The position numbers were made by a program, and so were the translations under genes. Shown in pieces: positions 1 to 9,393 of a stretch of 64,000 bases of DNA. Under the pieces are notes generated by a model. That model was given only the letters and a program-made list of their open reading frames with translations, ran no database searches and was not told the origin of the DNA. The DNA comes from Aeromicrobium massiliense JC14 (GTDB lineage Bacteria > Actinomycetota > Actinomycetes > Propionibacteriales > Nocardioidaceae), in assembly GCF_000312105.1 (NCBI RefSeq), contig NZ_HE978638.1, positions 62,001 through 126,000 on the forward strand, given 5' to 3'. The number at the start of each line of letters is the position of its first letter. The stretch's first letter is position 1.

Positions 1-1692
1 ATCCGCGTGGACGTCGACCTGCTCGACACCCTGATGCGTCAGGTCGGCGAGCTCGTGCTCAGCCGCAACCAGATCGTGCGCCAGGCCGCCGAGACCGACG
101 ACCTCGAGCTCGCCCGCGCCGCGCAGCGCCTGAACCTCATCGTCACCGAGGTGCAGGAAGGCGTCATGAAGACGCGCATGCAGCCCATCGACCACATCTG
201 GGCCAAGATGCCGCGCGTCGTCCGTGACCTCGGCAGCTCGCTGGGCAAGAAGGTCAACCTCGAGATGATCGGTCGCGAGACCGAGCTCGACCGCAGCCTG
301 CTCGAGTCGGTCAAGGACCCGCTGACGCACCTCGTGCGCAACGGCGTCGACCACGGCCTGGAGAGCACCGAGGACCGCGTCGCGGCCGGCAAGCCTGCCC
401 AGGGCACGCTGACGCTGCGGGCGTACCACGAGGGCGGCCAGGTCGTCGTCGAGGTCACCGACGACGGCGCCGGCATCGACCCTGAGCGCATCGCGGCCAA
501 GGCGGTCCAGAAGGGCCTGCGCACCGCGGAGCAGATCTCGCTCATGAGCCAGGCGGACGTCCTGCAGCTCATCTTCTCGCCCGGCTTCTCCACCGCCGCG
601 CAGGTCACGAACGTCTCGGGGCGTGGCGTGGGCATGGACGTGGTGCGCACCAACATCGAGGCCATCGGCGGCACGATCGAGGTCGAGTCCGTCGTCGGTC
701 GCGGCACCACGTGCCGCCTGCGCATCCCGCTGACGCTGGCCATCGTGCCCGCGCTGACGGTGGAGTGCGCCGGCGACCGCTACGCCATCCCGCAGGTCAG
801 CCTGCTGGAGCTCGTCGCCCTGGATGCCGACCGCGCCGCCACCGCCATGGAGGAGGTCAACGGCGCGCCGGTGTACCGCCTGCGCGGCTCGCTGCTCCCG
901 CTCGTCCGCCTCGCCGAGGTGCTCGGCGTCGAGTCCGAGCGCAGCGACGGCCACGTGCTCATCGCGGTGCTGCAGGCCGAGAACAAGCGCTTCGGCCTGG
1001 TCATCGACCGCGTCCTCAACACCGAGGAGATCGTGGTCAAGCCGCTCGACGCGCGGCTCAAGGCGATCGGCACCTACTCCGGCGCCACGATCCTGGGCGA
1101 CGGCCGCGTGGCCCTCATCCTGGACGTGCAGGCGCTGGCCCGCCGGGCCATGGCCGCCGAGGCGCTCGAGCGCACCGCGGCCGACGAGGTCGCCGGCGAG
1201 GCGGCCAAGGGCGTCGGCGAGCAGCTGCGCATGCTGGTCGCGGGCATCGGCAGCGGCCGCCGCGTCGCGATCCCGCTGTCGTCGGTCACCCGGCTGGAGA
1301 ACATCCCGTCGGACAAGGTCGAGCTCGTCGGCAGCCGCGAGATGGTGCAGTACCGCGGGCAGATCCTGCCCCTGGTGCGCCTGGACCGTCACCTCGGCGC
1401 CATGTCCGAGCGGCACACCGACGACCTGGTCGTCGTCGTGTACTCCGCGGGCGACCGCAGCGTCGCGATCGTCGTGGACGAGATCATCGACATCGTCGAC
1501 GAGACGTCCGACGTCCACAGCGACATCGACGACCCGGGCCTGCTCGGCTCGACGCTGATCCGCGACCGCATCGTCGAGGTGCTCGACGTCCGCTCGGCGA
1601 TCCTCGCCGCGGACCCGCGCTTCTACACCGATCCCGCGCCGGTCCTGGACGTGGACGGCACCATCACCACCAGCTTCCAGGAGGCGCTGTGA
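1..1692 (+). CDS. cheA: Chemotaxis histidine kinase CheA (5' end missing)
   Basis: CheA autophosphorylates on a His in its N-terminal Hpt domain and passes phosphate to CheY and CheB. The reading frame is open at base 1, so the Hpt and any CheY-binding domain lie outside the window. What is visible starts in the dimerisation helices (VDLLDTLMRQVGELV), followed by the ATPase with N box HLVRNGVDHGLES, G1 box DDGAGID and G2 box GRGVGMD, then a CheW-like domain. A second CheW-like stretch follows (roughly codons 400-540, from GEQLRMLVAGIGSGRR to VDEIIDIVDE), so the C terminus appears to carry two such domains. The stop overlaps the cheW start by 4 bases, so the two genes are translationally coupled. 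Confidence 0.96.
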   Translation: MRVDVDLLDTLMRQVGELVLSRNQIVRQAAETDDLELARAAQRLNLIVTEVQEGVMKTRMQPIDHIWAKMPRVVRDLGSSLGKKVNLEMIGRETELDRSLLESVKDPLTHLVRNGVDHGLESTEDRVAAGKPAQGTLTLRAYHEGGQVVVEVTDDGAGIDPERIAAKAVQKGLRTAEQISLMSQADVLQLIFSPGFSTAAQVTNVSGRGVGMDVVRTNIEAIGGTIEVESVVGRGTTCRLRIPLTLAIVPALTVECAGDRYAIPQVSLLELVALDADRAATAMEEVNGAPVYRLRGSLLPLVRLAEVLGVESERSDGHVLIAVLQAENKRFGLVIDRVLNTEEIVVKPLDARLKAIGTYSGATILGDGRVALILDVQALARRAMAAEALERTAADEVAGEAAKGVGEQLRMLVAGIGSGRRVAIPLSSVTRLENIPSDKVELVGSREMVQYRGQILPLVRLDRHLGAMSERHTDDLVVVVYSAGDRSVAIVVDEIIDIVDETSDVHSDIDDPGLLGSTLIRDRIVEVLDVRSAILAADPRFYTDPAPVLDVDGTITTSFQEAL

Positions 1693-2108
1693 GCACCCGT
1701 CTGGTCACCTTCACCCTCCACGGACACCTGTACGGCGTCGACGTCGACGCGGTCCAGGAGGTGCTGCGGACGCAGCCGCGCACGCGCATCCCGCTCGCGC
1801 CCAAGACGCTGGGTGGACTCATCAACTTGCGCGGCCAGGTGCTGAGCGCGGTCGACATGCGTGAGCAGCTGGAGCTGCCCGCGCGGTCGGACGAGCAGGA
1901 GCCCATGGTCGTCGTCATCCGTGTCGCGGGCGAGCCCGTGGCCATGCTGGTGGACTCGATCGGATCCGTCGTCGACGTCGAGGACGATCAGTTCGAGCTT
2001 CCGCCGGACACGTTGTCGGGGGCGTCTCGGGAGCTTCTTCTCGGGGCGTACAAGCTGCACGACCAGCTCCTGCTCGCACTCGACGTCGAACGAGCTGTCG
2101 CTGCCTAG
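1689..2108 (+). CDS. cheW: Chemotaxis adaptor protein CheW
   Basis: CheW docks CheA onto receptors. The 139-residue product matches the usual single-domain CheW length, with the typical GLINLRGQVLSAVDMR strand-turn and the later MLVDSIGSVVDVED segment. The start is GTG within the GTGA overlap with cheA; this choice begins the protein directly at the domain (VSTRLVTFTLHGHLYG). It lies 21 bases ahead of the first receptor gene, consistent with co-transcription. Confidence 0.96.
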   Translation: MSTRLVTFTLHGHLYGVDVDAVQEVLRTQPRTRIPLAPKTLGGLINLRGQVLSAVDMREQLELPARSDEQEPMVVVIRVAGEPVAMLVDSIGSVVDVEDDQFELPPDTLSGASRELLLGAYKLHDQLLLALDVERAVAA

Positions 2109-2129
2109 TCGCTCTGAAGGAGCCACCCC

Positions 2130-3695
2130 ATGAAACGCATCACCTGGACCGTCGGCCGGCGGCTCACCGCCCTGGCCCTGGTCGGAGTCCTGACCGTCGG
2201 CATCGTCGTCTCGGTCGTCGTCAACAGCATGATGAAGCTGGACGAGTCGAGCGAGAAGCTGCAGCAGCTCAACCAGGTCGTCGACAACATGCACCTGCTC
2301 GACACCCGGGCCAGCGAGCTGAAGTCGACCGCCTACCGGGCGCTCAGCTCGCCGGACCCGACCTCGCTGCAGGCGGACATCGACGAGGACGTCAACACGA
2401 TGAGCACCCTGCTCGACGAGATGGACGGTGCCAGCCTGGACGTCGACGCCGAGGAGAAGGAGGCGTTCCGCGTCGCCTTCGTCGAGTACGGCGGCACGCT
2501 GAGCGACGTCATCGCGCAGGCGGCGAGCAACCCGCGCGCCGCGCGTGGCCTGGCCGACGACGTGCAGGCGGCCAACGACGTGGTCGACCAGGTCATCGGT
2601 GCCGCCCTGGAGGCGATGTCGGCCGCGACCGCGGCCGAGGCCAAGCTCCAGGACGAGGACCGCAGCTCCACGATCACCGAGACGGTCATCATCGGCCTGG
2701 TCGGCATCGCGGCGCTCGGCGTGCTCGCCGTCGTCATCTCGCGCTCGATCGTGCGCCCCCTGGGCGGCGTGGTCTCGGTGCTCAAGGGCTTCGCGGAGGG
2801 CGACCTCTCGCAGCGGGTCGAGGAGACGGCGCAGGCCGAGCTCGGCGCCCTGCAGCGCAACCTGAACGCGTCGATGCAGGCGACCGACCAGATCGTCGGC
2901 AACGTGGCCGAGTCGGCGGACGCCGTCGCGGCCGCCGCCGAGGAGATGTCGGCCTTCGCCCAGCAGCTCGCGTCGGGCGCCGTCGAGACGTCCAGCCAGG
3001 CCGGCCTGGTGTCCGGTGCCGCCGAGGAGGTCTCGCGCAACGTGCAGACCGTCGCGGCCGGTGCCGAGCAGATGGGCGCCTCGATCCGCGAGATCTCGCA
3101 CTCGGCCAACGAGGCCGCGCGCGTCGCCTCGGACGCAGTCGGGACGGTCGAGTCGACGAACCAGCAGGTCTCGAAGCTGGGCGAGTCCAGCCAGGAGATC
3201 GGCAACGTCGTCAAGGTCATCACGTCGATCGCGGAGCAGACCAACCTGCTCGCGCTGAACGCGACGATCGAGGCCGCTCGCGCCGGCGAGGCCGGCAAGG
3301 GCTTCGCGGTCGTGGCCAACGAGGTCAAGGAGCTGGCGCAGGAGACCGCGCGGGCCACCGAGGACATCGCCCGCCGCGTGGACGCCATCCAGGGTGACAC
3401 CGCCGGGGCGGTCAGCGCGATGGAGGAGATCTCCACGATCATCGCGTCGATCAACGACTACCAGCTCACGATCGCGTCCGCGGTGGAGGAGCAGACCGCC
3501 ACCACGAACGAGATGAGCCGCAACGTCGCCGAGGCGTCGACGAGCTCGAGCCAGATCGCCAGCAACATCACCGGCGTCGCCGACGCGGCCGACACGACCC
3601 GCGAGGCCGTCGTCCAGGCCGAGTCGTCGGTGCAGGACCTGGCCCGCATGGCGGCGGACCTGCGCACGCAGATCAGCCACTTCCAGCGCGCCTGA
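2130..3695 (+). CDS. Methyl-accepting chemotaxis protein 1
   Basis: Transmembrane chemoreceptor of 521 residues that signals to CheA/CheW. It has an N-terminal membrane helix (about residues 12-32), a short periplasmic-side four-helix-type sensor of about 150 residues, a second membrane helix (about 185-208), a HAMP linker starting near SRSIVRPL, and the conserved signalling hairpin with [18 protein letters not shown]. No C-terminal CheR/CheB tether pentapeptide is visible. An AAGGAG ribosome-binding site precedes the ATG. The signalling half is almost identical to that of the next receptor while the sensor halves differ. The ligand cannot be inferred. Confidence 0.95.
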   Translation: MKRITWTVGRRLTALALVGVLTVGIVVSVVVNSMMKLDESSEKLQQLNQVVDNMHLLDTRASELKSTAYRALSSPDPTSLQADIDEDVNTMSTLLDEMDGASLDVDAEEKEAFRVAFVEYGGTLSDVIAQAASNPRAARGLADDVQAANDVVDQVIGAALEAMSAATAAEAKLQDEDRSSTITETVIIGLVGIAALGVLAVVISRSIVRPLGGVVSVLKGFAEGDLSQRVEETAQAELGALQRNLNASMQATDQIVGNVAESADAVAAAAEEMSAFAQQLASGAVETSSQAGLVSGAAEEVSRNVQTVAAGAEQMGASIREISHSANEAARVASDAVGTVESTNQQVSKLGESSQEIGNVVKVITSIAEQTNLLALNATIEAARAGEAGKGFAVVANEVKELAQETARATEDIARRVDAIQGDTAGAVSAMEEISTIIASINDYQLTIASAVEEQTATTNEMSRNVAEASTSSSQIASNITGVADAADTTREAVVQAESSVQDLARMAADLRTQISHFQRA

Positions 3696-3708
3696 CGCAC
3701 CGCGAGGA

Positions 3709-3736
3709 GGGCCGGCCGGGACACCCCGGCCGGCCC
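3709..3736 (+). terminator. Hairpin terminator after receptor 1
   Basis: A perfect 12-bp stem (GGGCCGGCCGGG / CCCGGCCGGCCC) with a 4-nt loop starts 13 bases after the receptor stop codon. It is followed by TTCGTCGT rather than a full T-run, so termination may be partial, which would let some transcription continue into the second receptor gene. Confidence 0.7.
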
Positions 3737-3805
3737 TTCGTCGTCCCCGGCGCGTCCGGCCGGCGCCACGGTGGCCGGATCGTGACAGATTGCCCGGTGA
3801 AACCA

Positions 3806-3819
3806 CTCGGACGTCCGAG
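3806..3819. promoter_or_regulatory. 14-bp perfect palindrome upstream of receptor 2
   Basis: CTCGGACGTCCGAG is a zero-spacer palindrome in the 177-bp gap between the two receptor genes, about 54 bases before the second ATG. Its position suits an operator or promoter element, but no regulator can be named. No convincing -35/-10 pair was found here. Confidence 0.25.
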
Positions 3820-3872
3820 CATCCCGCCGATGAGGGTCGCGATCCACTGCACGAAGCACCGAGGGGTTACGG

Positions 3873-5507
3873 ATGACCGATCACGACACCACCACCGCGG
3901 ACGAGCGTCGCGGCCTGGTCCAGCGCCTGCGCGACTTCAGCGTCCGCACCAAGACCCTGACGGCCGTCGGGCTGGCGTCCTTCGTGGCGCTCGTCGTCGG
4001 CGTCAACGGCATCAACGCGCTGAGCGACGCCACCGACGAGGCCGACGACCTCTACCGCAGCAACACCATGGGCATCGAGCACGCGGCCGAGATGCGCTCG
4101 GCGATCGACGGCATGCGCATGGCGGCGCGAGACGCGCTGATCAAGACCTCGCGCGTCGACAAGCAGGGTGCGCTCGAGCGGCTCGACGAGCGCTACGCCG
4201 AGTTCCAGACGGCGAGCCAGGAGTACGCCGACTCGGGCCTGGACTCCACGACCCGCGCGCTCGTCGCCGAGCTCGAGGACGCCGCTACCCAGTACAACCA
4301 GGTGCAGACCACCGAGATGGCCACCCTCGCCCTGCGCGGCGACGTGCGTCGCTGGGACGACCTGAACGCCACCGAGGTGAGCGGCTACACCGACGTCCTG
4401 GAGGCGAACATCCGGGCGCTCACCGAGCACGAGCTGGACGCCGCCGCGGACGCCGTCCAGGCGATCAACGACGACTTCACCTCGACCCGCAACCTCAGCA
4501 TCGCGCTGTTGGCCGGCGGCATCCTGCTGGCGAGCGCGCTCGGCTGGTGGATCGCCGCGACCCTGGCCCGCAACGTGGCCCGCGTGAAGCACGTCATCGA
4601 CGGCATCGCCGACGGCGACCTGACCCGCAAGGCCGAGGTCGAGAACCGCGACGAGATGGGCGACATGGCCGAGGGCCTGAACGCCGCGTCCGAGAAGATG
4701 CGCGGTCTCATGCGCACGGTCGTCGACTCCGCCGACGCCGTCGCCGCGGCGGCCGAGCAGCTGTCGGCGTCGTCGGCCCAGATCGCGGCCGGTGCCGAGG
4801 AGACGAGCGTCCAGGCCAACGTCGTGAGCAGCGCCGCTGAGGAGGTGTCGCGCAACGTGCACACCGTCGCCGCGGGCGCCGAGCAGATGGGCGCCTCGAT
4901 CCGCGAGATCTCGCACTCGGCCAACGAGGCCGCGCGCGTCGCGTCCGAGGCCGTCGGGACGGTCGAGGCCACCAACCAGCAGGTCTCCAAGCTGGGCGAG
5001 TCCAGCCAGGAGATCGGCAACGTCGTCAAGGTGATCACCTCGATCGCCGAGCAGACCAACCTGCTCGCGCTGAACGCGACGATCGAGGCCGCTCGGGCCG
5101 GCGAGGCCGGCAAGGGCTTCGCCGTCGTGGCCAACGAGGTCAAGGAGCTGGCGCAGGAGACCGCGCGGGCCACCGAGGACATCGCCCGCCGGGTCGAGGC
5201 CATCCAGGCCGACACCGGCGGCGCCGTCACGGCCATCGGCGAGATCGAGGCGATCATCACCTCGATCAACGACTACCAGGTGACCATCGCCTCGGCGGTC
5301 GAGGAGCAGACCGCCACGACCAACGAGATGAGCCGCAACGTCGCCGACGCGTCGACGAGCTCCACCGAGATCGCCACCAACATCACCGGCGTCTCGCAGG
5401 CCGCGGTGTCGACGACCGAGGCGATGAACCAGTCGCGCCAGGCCGTCGACGAGCTCTCGCGCATGGCCGCCGAGCTGCGCGGCGTGGTGGCCCAGTTCAA
5501 GGCCTGA
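3873..5507 (+). CDS. Methyl-accepting chemotaxis protein 2
   Basis: Second chemoreceptor, 544 residues. The order is a short cytoplasmic N terminus, membrane helix (about residues 30-50), a four-helix-bundle-type ligand domain, membrane helix (about 208-230), HAMP and signalling domain with the tip [18 protein letters not shown]. The ATG start leaves a spaced GAGG in ACCGAGGGGTTACGG upstream. From the HAMP exit on, protein and DNA are very close to receptor 1, pointing to a duplication or gene conversion with a swapped sensor. A strong terminator follows, so cheA-cheW-mcp-mcp may be one transcription unit. Confidence 0.95.
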   Translation: MTDHDTTTADERRGLVQRLRDFSVRTKTLTAVGLASFVALVVGVNGINALSDATDEADDLYRSNTMGIEHAAEMRSAIDGMRMAARDALIKTSRVDKQGALERLDERYAEFQTASQEYADSGLDSTTRALVAELEDAATQYNQVQTTEMATLALRGDVRRWDDLNATEVSGYTDVLEANIRALTEHELDAAADAVQAINDDFTSTRNLSIALLAGGILLASALGWWIAATLARNVARVKHVIDGIADGDLTRKAEVENRDEMGDMAEGLNAASEKMRGLMRTVVDSADAVAAAAEQLSASSAQIAAGAEETSVQANVVSSAAEEVSRNVHTVAAGAEQMGASIREISHSANEAARVASEAVGTVEATNQQVSKLGESSQEIGNVVKVITSIAEQTNLLALNATIEAARAGEAGKGFAVVANEVKELAQETARATEDIARRVEAIQADTGGAVTAIGEIEAIITSINDYQVTIASAVEEQTATTNEMSRNVADASTSSTEIATNITGVSQAAVSTTEAMNQSRQAVDELSRMAAELRGVVAQFKA

Positions 5508-5529
5508 TCCGTCACACGCAGTGCAGAGG

Positions 5530-5570
5530 TCGACCCGTCCGGTTATGGTCCGGACGGGTCGATCTTTTTT
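5530..5570 (+). terminator. Intrinsic terminator after receptor 2
   Basis: 13-bp stem (TCGACCCGTCCGG pairing with CCGGACGGGTCGA) with a 7-nt loop, followed by TCTTTTTT. This is a textbook rho-independent terminator and probably separates the receptor part of the cluster from the cheB part. Confidence 0.93.
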
Positions 5571-5591
5571 CTCGGGCGAGCGGAGGACGTG

Positions 5592-6464
5592 GTGACGTAC
5601 TCCCTGGTCGGTGCGCCCGCCGTGGGCTTCGACCTCTCCCGGCTCTCCGGCGGCCCGCGGGTCGCGGCCGTCCTGCGCACCGCGCTGGCCGCCGACGCGT
5701 CCACGGTCGCCACCCTCGCCGGCCGGCATCCCGGTCCGGTCCGCGCCGCCTGGTGGGACGCGTGCAGCGCCCGTCCGGCCGAGCCGCTCGGCTCCGTGCT
5801 GCCCGACGTCGCCCCGAACCTCGGTGACGCGGGCGCGTCCGGCGTGCTGCTCCACCGGCTCGAGTCCGGCCTGCTGGGCGACCTCGACGCGCTCGACCGG
5901 CTGGTGCGCCACGACCTGCTCGAGTGGTCGTGGATCCACGCCGGCCCGGTCTCGGCCCAGGACCCGCTGGCCGCCGAGGCCGCCGACGTCCTCGTCGACG
6001 CGGCGGCCGCCGCGTTCGCCGGCGAGGAGGTCGACGGCGGCACCCGGCGGGCCATGACGTTGCCCTTCCTCGGCGCCCGCGTCCCGCTGCACGACGAGTC
6101 CGTGCCGGTGGGGGTCGAGGACGTCGACGTCCGGCTCGACCGCCTGGCCCACGCCGACGAGGACGTCCGCGCCGCCTGGCGCTCGGTGGTCGACGCCCGC
6201 CGGCGCAGCACCGCGCGATGGGCGCCGGCGATGCACCAGGCCACCTGGGCGCTGGCCGTGTCCGACCGGCTGCGTCCCGCCTTCGACGCCCAGATGGCCG
6301 CGGTCGCCGCCTTCGCGCGGGCCGGATTCACCGCGCACGACGCCGCGTACGGGGTGTGGAACGCGCTCAGCGGCGTGGTGCAGGCGGCGATGGTGGGCGA
6401 CCTGCTGCCCGCCGAGGACGCCGACGTCCTGCTGGCGCCGTGGCGCGCCGTGCACGGCGACTGA
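5592..6464 (+). CDS. Protein of unknown function in the chemotaxis cluster
   Basis: A soluble, Ala/Val/Asp-rich protein of about 290 residues with no signal peptide, no membrane helix and no motif I recognise. Two adjacent GTG codons (5589 and 5592) are possible starts; the second leaves a better distance to the GGAGGA ribosome-binding site. Tryptophans cluster in three short motifs (AAWWDA, LLEWSWIH, RWAPAMHQATW). The gene sits between the receptor terminator and cheB in the same direction, so a role in sensory signalling or motility is suggested by context only. Codon use is like its neighbours and gives no sign of transfer. Confidence 0.8.
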   Translation: MTYSLVGAPAVGFDLSRLSGGPRVAAVLRTALAADASTVATLAGRHPGPVRAAWWDACSARPAEPLGSVLPDVAPNLGDAGASGVLLHRLESGLLGDLDALDRLVRHDLLEWSWIHAGPVSAQDPLAAEAADVLVDAAAAAFAGEEVDGGTRRAMTLPFLGARVPLHDESVPVGVEDVDVRLDRLAHADEDVRAAWRSVVDARRRSTARWAPAMHQATWALAVSDRLRPAFDAQMAAVAAFARAGFTAHDAAYGVWNALSGVVQAAMVGDLLPAEDADVLLAPWRAVHGD

Positions 6465-6573
6465 GGTCACGCACGAGCCGGTCCAACCGGCCCGCGGATC
6501 GGCTCAGGTGCCCGGCCGCACGGCCGATGGGGGAGTGGCCCGCCGCCCGGCGGCCCAGGACAGAAGGATCACC

Positions 6574-7707
6574 GTGCCCCCCATCCGCGTGCTCGTCGTC
6601 GACGACTCGGTCGTCATCCGGCGACTGGTCACCGGGCTGCTGTCCGACGACCCCGACATCGAGGTCGTCGGGACCGCGATCAACGGCCGCGCCGCGCTGC
6701 AGAAGCTCGAGTCGCTGAAGCCCGACCTGGTGACGATGGACATCGAGATGCCCGAGATGAACGGCATCGACGCCGTCCGGGCCATCCGTGCCGGCGGCAG
6801 CCGGGTCCCGATCATCATGTTCAGCACCCTGACCGAGCGCGGCGCGACCGCGACGTTCGACGCCCTGTCGGCCGGTGCCTCGGACTACGTGCCCAAGCCC
6901 GCCAACGTCGGCAGCGTCGGACGCTCGATGGAGCAGGTCCGCGACGCGCTGATCCCGCGGATCAAGTCACTCGTCCCGCGCGCCGGCCTCAAGCCCGTGC
7001 GCCCCACGGCCGGCGGCCCGGCCATCACGCCCGCCGCCGTCCCCGCTCCGGCGCCGGCGGCGATCCCGCCGACCCGTGAGCGGGTCCAGCCCGCCGGCGG
7101 CTACAAGATGCTGGTCATCGGCAGCTCCACCGGAGGACCCGAGGCCCTGCACACCTTCCTGACGGCGCTGCCCCCGCTGCCCGTCCCGGTCGCGATCGTG
7201 CAGCACATGCCGCCGCTGTTCACCCGCCAGTTCGCCGCGCGCCTGGACCGCCAGTGCCGGTTCCCGGTCCGCGAGGCCGAGGTCGGCATGACGCTCGACC
7301 CGGGCACCGTGACCATCGCGCCCGGCGACTTCCACCTCGTCGTGCAGCGGCACGGGACCAGCGGCTTCGCGGCCGGACTGAACCAGGACCCGCCGGAGAA
7401 CTACTGCCGGCCCGCCGTCGACGTGCTGTTCCGCTCGGCGGTCAAGGCCGTGCCCGGCCCCGTGCTGGGGCTCGTGCTCACCGGCATGGGCTCGGACGGC
7501 GCGATCGGCACCCGCCACGTGGTGGAGGCCGGCGGCAGCGTGATCGCCCAGGACCAGGCCAGCTCGGTCGTGTGGGGCATGCCCGGCGCCGTCGCCGCGG
7601 CCGGCCTGGCCGAGCAGCTGCTGCCCCTGGGGCAGATCGCCGGAGAGGTTCAGCGTCGGCTCAGCCAGAGCCGCGCCCTCGTGGACGACAGAGGAGGACG
7701 AGCATGA
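6574..7707 (+). CDS. cheB: Chemotaxis response regulator / protein-glutamate methylesterase CheB
   Basis: CheB demethylates or deamidates receptor glutamates when phosphorylated by CheA. The receiver domain shows DDS near residues 10-12 and the phospho-acceptor Asp56 in TMDIEMP, then a Pro/Ala-rich linker (about residues 135-175) and the esterase domain with the catalytic Ser in IGSSTGGPEA, His in VQHMP and Asp in TGMGSDGAIG. An upstream in-frame ATG exists at 6508, but GTG at 6574 has an AGAAGGA ribosome-binding site and starts right at the receiver domain. Its stop overlaps the cheR start (ATGA). Confidence 0.96.
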   Translation: MPPIRVLVVDDSVVIRRLVTGLLSDDPDIEVVGTAINGRAALQKLESLKPDLVTMDIEMPEMNGIDAVRAIRAGGSRVPIIMFSTLTERGATATFDALSAGASDYVPKPANVGSVGRSMEQVRDALIPRIKSLVPRAGLKPVRPTAGGPAITPAAVPAPAPAAIPPTRERVQPAGGYKMLVIGSSTGGPEALHTFLTALPPLPVPVAIVQHMPPLFTRQFAARLDRQCRFPVREAEVGMTLDPGTVTIAPGDFHLVVQRHGTSGFAAGLNQDPPENYCRPAVDVLFRSAVKAVPGPVLGLVLTGMGSDGAIGTRHVVEAGGSVIAQDQASSVVWGMPGAVAAAGLAEQLLPLGQIAGEVQRRLSQSRALVDDRGGRA

Positions 7708-8540
7708 GCATCGGTGCCGACGCGTTCGGCTTCGTGCGTGACCACGTACGGGCCGAGAGCGCGATCGTGCTGGAGACGGGGAAGGAGTACCTCGTCGAGT
7801 CGCGCCTGCTGCCGCTCGCGCGCCAGACCGGCCACGACTCGGTCGACACGTTCGTGGCCGAGCTGCGGCGCACCCGCAACCCCGCGCTGCTGCGCCAGGT
7901 CGTCGAGGCGCTCACGACCAACGAGACGTCGTTCTTCCGCGACGCGGACCCGTTCGTGGCCCTGCGCCAGGACGTGCTGCCGACGCTGGCCAAGGAGCGT
8001 CCGGGCCGCAGCCTGCGCATCTGGGCGGCGGCCTGCTCGTCGGGCCAGGAGCCGTACAGCATCGCGATGACGATGCGGGACACCCCCGAGGTGGCCGGCT
8101 GGAAGGTCGACATCGTCGCGACGGACCTGTCCGAGGAGGTCCTGGCCAAGGCGCGCAAGGGCGAGTACTCCCAGCTCGAGGTCAACCGCGGCCTGCCGGT
8201 CACGACGCTGGTCAAGCACTTCCAGCGCTCCGGGATCAACTGGCGCATCAACCCCGACCTGGCCGCCATGGTGCAGTTCCGCCAGCTCAACCTCATGCGC
8301 CCGTTCGGGCCGGTCGGCCGCTTCGACGTGGTCTTCCTGCGCAACGTGCTCATCTACTTCGACCTGGCCACGAAGCGCGACATCCTGCGGCGCGTCCGCC
8401 AGGTGATGGCGCCCGACGGCTATCTCTTCCTCGGCGCCGCCGAGATGACCATGGGCGTCGACGACGCCTGGGAGCGCGTCCCCGCGGGGCGCTCGTCCGT
8501 GTACCGAATCAGAGAGGACCAGCGCTCATGCGTGCGTTGA
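7704..8540 (+). CDS. cheR: Chemotaxis protein methyltransferase CheR
   Basis: CheR methylates receptor glutamates using S-adenosylmethionine, opposing CheB. The 278-residue product has the N-terminal helical domain, the motif NETSFFRD, the SAM-binding loop AACSSGQEPYSIAM, and NVLIYFD near the end of the catalytic domain, as in the family. GAGGAGG precedes the ATG, which overlaps the cheB stop. Its own last codons overlap the following cheY by 13 bases. Confidence 0.96.
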   Translation: MSIGADAFGFVRDHVRAESAIVLETGKEYLVESRLLPLARQTGHDSVDTFVAELRRTRNPALLRQVVEALTTNETSFFRDADPFVALRQDVLPTLAKERPGRSLRIWAAACSSGQEPYSIAMTMRDTPEVAGWKVDIVATDLSEEVLAKARKGEYSQLEVNRGLPVTTLVKHFQRSGINWRINPDLAAMVQFRQLNLMRPFGPVGRFDVVFLRNVLIYFDLATKRDILRRVRQVMAPDGYLFLGAAEMTMGVDDAWERVPAGRSSVYRIREDQRSCVR

Positions 8541-8917
8541 TTGTTGACGACTCACGGGCCATGCGCCGCATCGTGGGGCGGATCCTGACCGAGCGTGGCT
8601 TCGAGACCTCCGAGGCCGCGGACGGCCAGGAGGCCGTCGCCGTGCTCGAGTCGATGGACGACCTGCCGGCCGTGGCCTGCATCGACTGGAACATGCCGGT
8701 CATGGACGGGCTCGAGCTCGTCACCGCCATCCGGGCCCGTCCGGAGTGGCGTGACATCACGCTCATGATGGTGACGACCGAGAGCGAGCAGGACCGGATC
8801 GTCCGCGCGCTCGCGGCCGGCGCCCACGAGTACCTGATCAAGCCGTTCACCCCGGACGCCCTGGTCGAGAAGCTCGACCTGCTCGGGCTCGTCCCCACCC
8901 CCGGAGGCGTCGCATGA
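8528..8917 (+). CDS. cheY: Chemotaxis response regulator CheY (first copy)
   Basis: Single-domain receiver of 129 residues that carries the phospho-signal to the flagellar motor or acts as a phosphate sink. Acidic pocket D7-D8, acceptor Asp53 in IDWNMPVMDG, the conserved Thr in VTTES and Lys in LIKPFTP are all present, so it should be phosphorylatable. It starts inside the cheR end and its stop overlaps cheX (ATGA), which indicates a tightly coupled set. Confidence 0.93.
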   Translation: MRALIVDDSRAMRRIVGRILTERGFETSEAADGQEAVAVLESMDDLPAVACIDWNMPVMDGLELVTAIRARPEWRDITLMMVTTESEQDRIVRALAAGAHEYLIKPFTPDALVEKLDLLGLVPTPGGVA

Positions 8918-9357
8918 CCATCACGACCGGACCCGACACCGACCTCGTCCAGGCTGCTCTCGAGCAGGTCTGGGAATCGATGCTCTACGCGGTCGCCGAG
9001 CCGGTGCCCAGCACCGCGGGCGCGCTCGCGAACGGCCTCGAGGCCACGATCACCGTCTCGGGTGCCTGGAACGGCGAGCTGCGGCTGTTCTGCGACGCCG
9101 GTGCGGCGCAGCAGATGGCCGCGACGATGCTCGGCGCCCCGGCGGACGAGGAGCTGCCCGACCTCGACGTCCACGACGCGGTCGGCGAGATCCTCAACGT
9201 CGTCGGCGGCAGCGTGAAGGGTGCGCTGGAGGGCGAGAGCCGGCTCGGCCTGCCCCAGGTGCGTCCCGCGACGTCGCTGCCCGACCCGGCCGACTGCGTC
9301 GCGGTGTCGTGGCGCGGCGCCCCCGTCTACGTCCAGATCGTCTCCCAGCCGGCCTGA
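8914..9357 (+). CDS. cheX: CheX-family CheY-P phosphatase
   Basis: 147 residues. CheC/CheX/FliY proteins dephosphorylate CheY-P through a D-x3-E-x2-N motif; here it is DAVGEILN (about residues 89-96). The single-motif, roughly 150-residue form fits CheX rather than CheC or FliY. It is coupled to the first cheY by a 4-base overlap, which suggests that CheY as its substrate. The downstream motif Pro is slightly closer than in the family consensus (QVRPATS and GLPQ are nearby), so assignment to CheX rests mainly on the ExxN motif and the context. Confidence 0.85.
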   Translation: MTITTGPDTDLVQAALEQVWESMLYAVAEPVPSTAGALANGLEATITVSGAWNGELRLFCDAGAAQQMAATMLGAPADEELPDLDVHDAVGEILNVVGGSVKGALEGESRLGLPQVRPATSLPDPADCVAVSWRGAPVYVQIVSQPA

Positions 9358-9393
9358 CCGGCGCTCTCGCACAACCGTAAGGAAGCTCCACCC

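Noticed and set aside
3826-3833. GCCGATGA resembling a flagellar sigma-28 -10 element before receptor 2
   Set aside because: No TAAA-type -35 at the required distance of about 15 bases.
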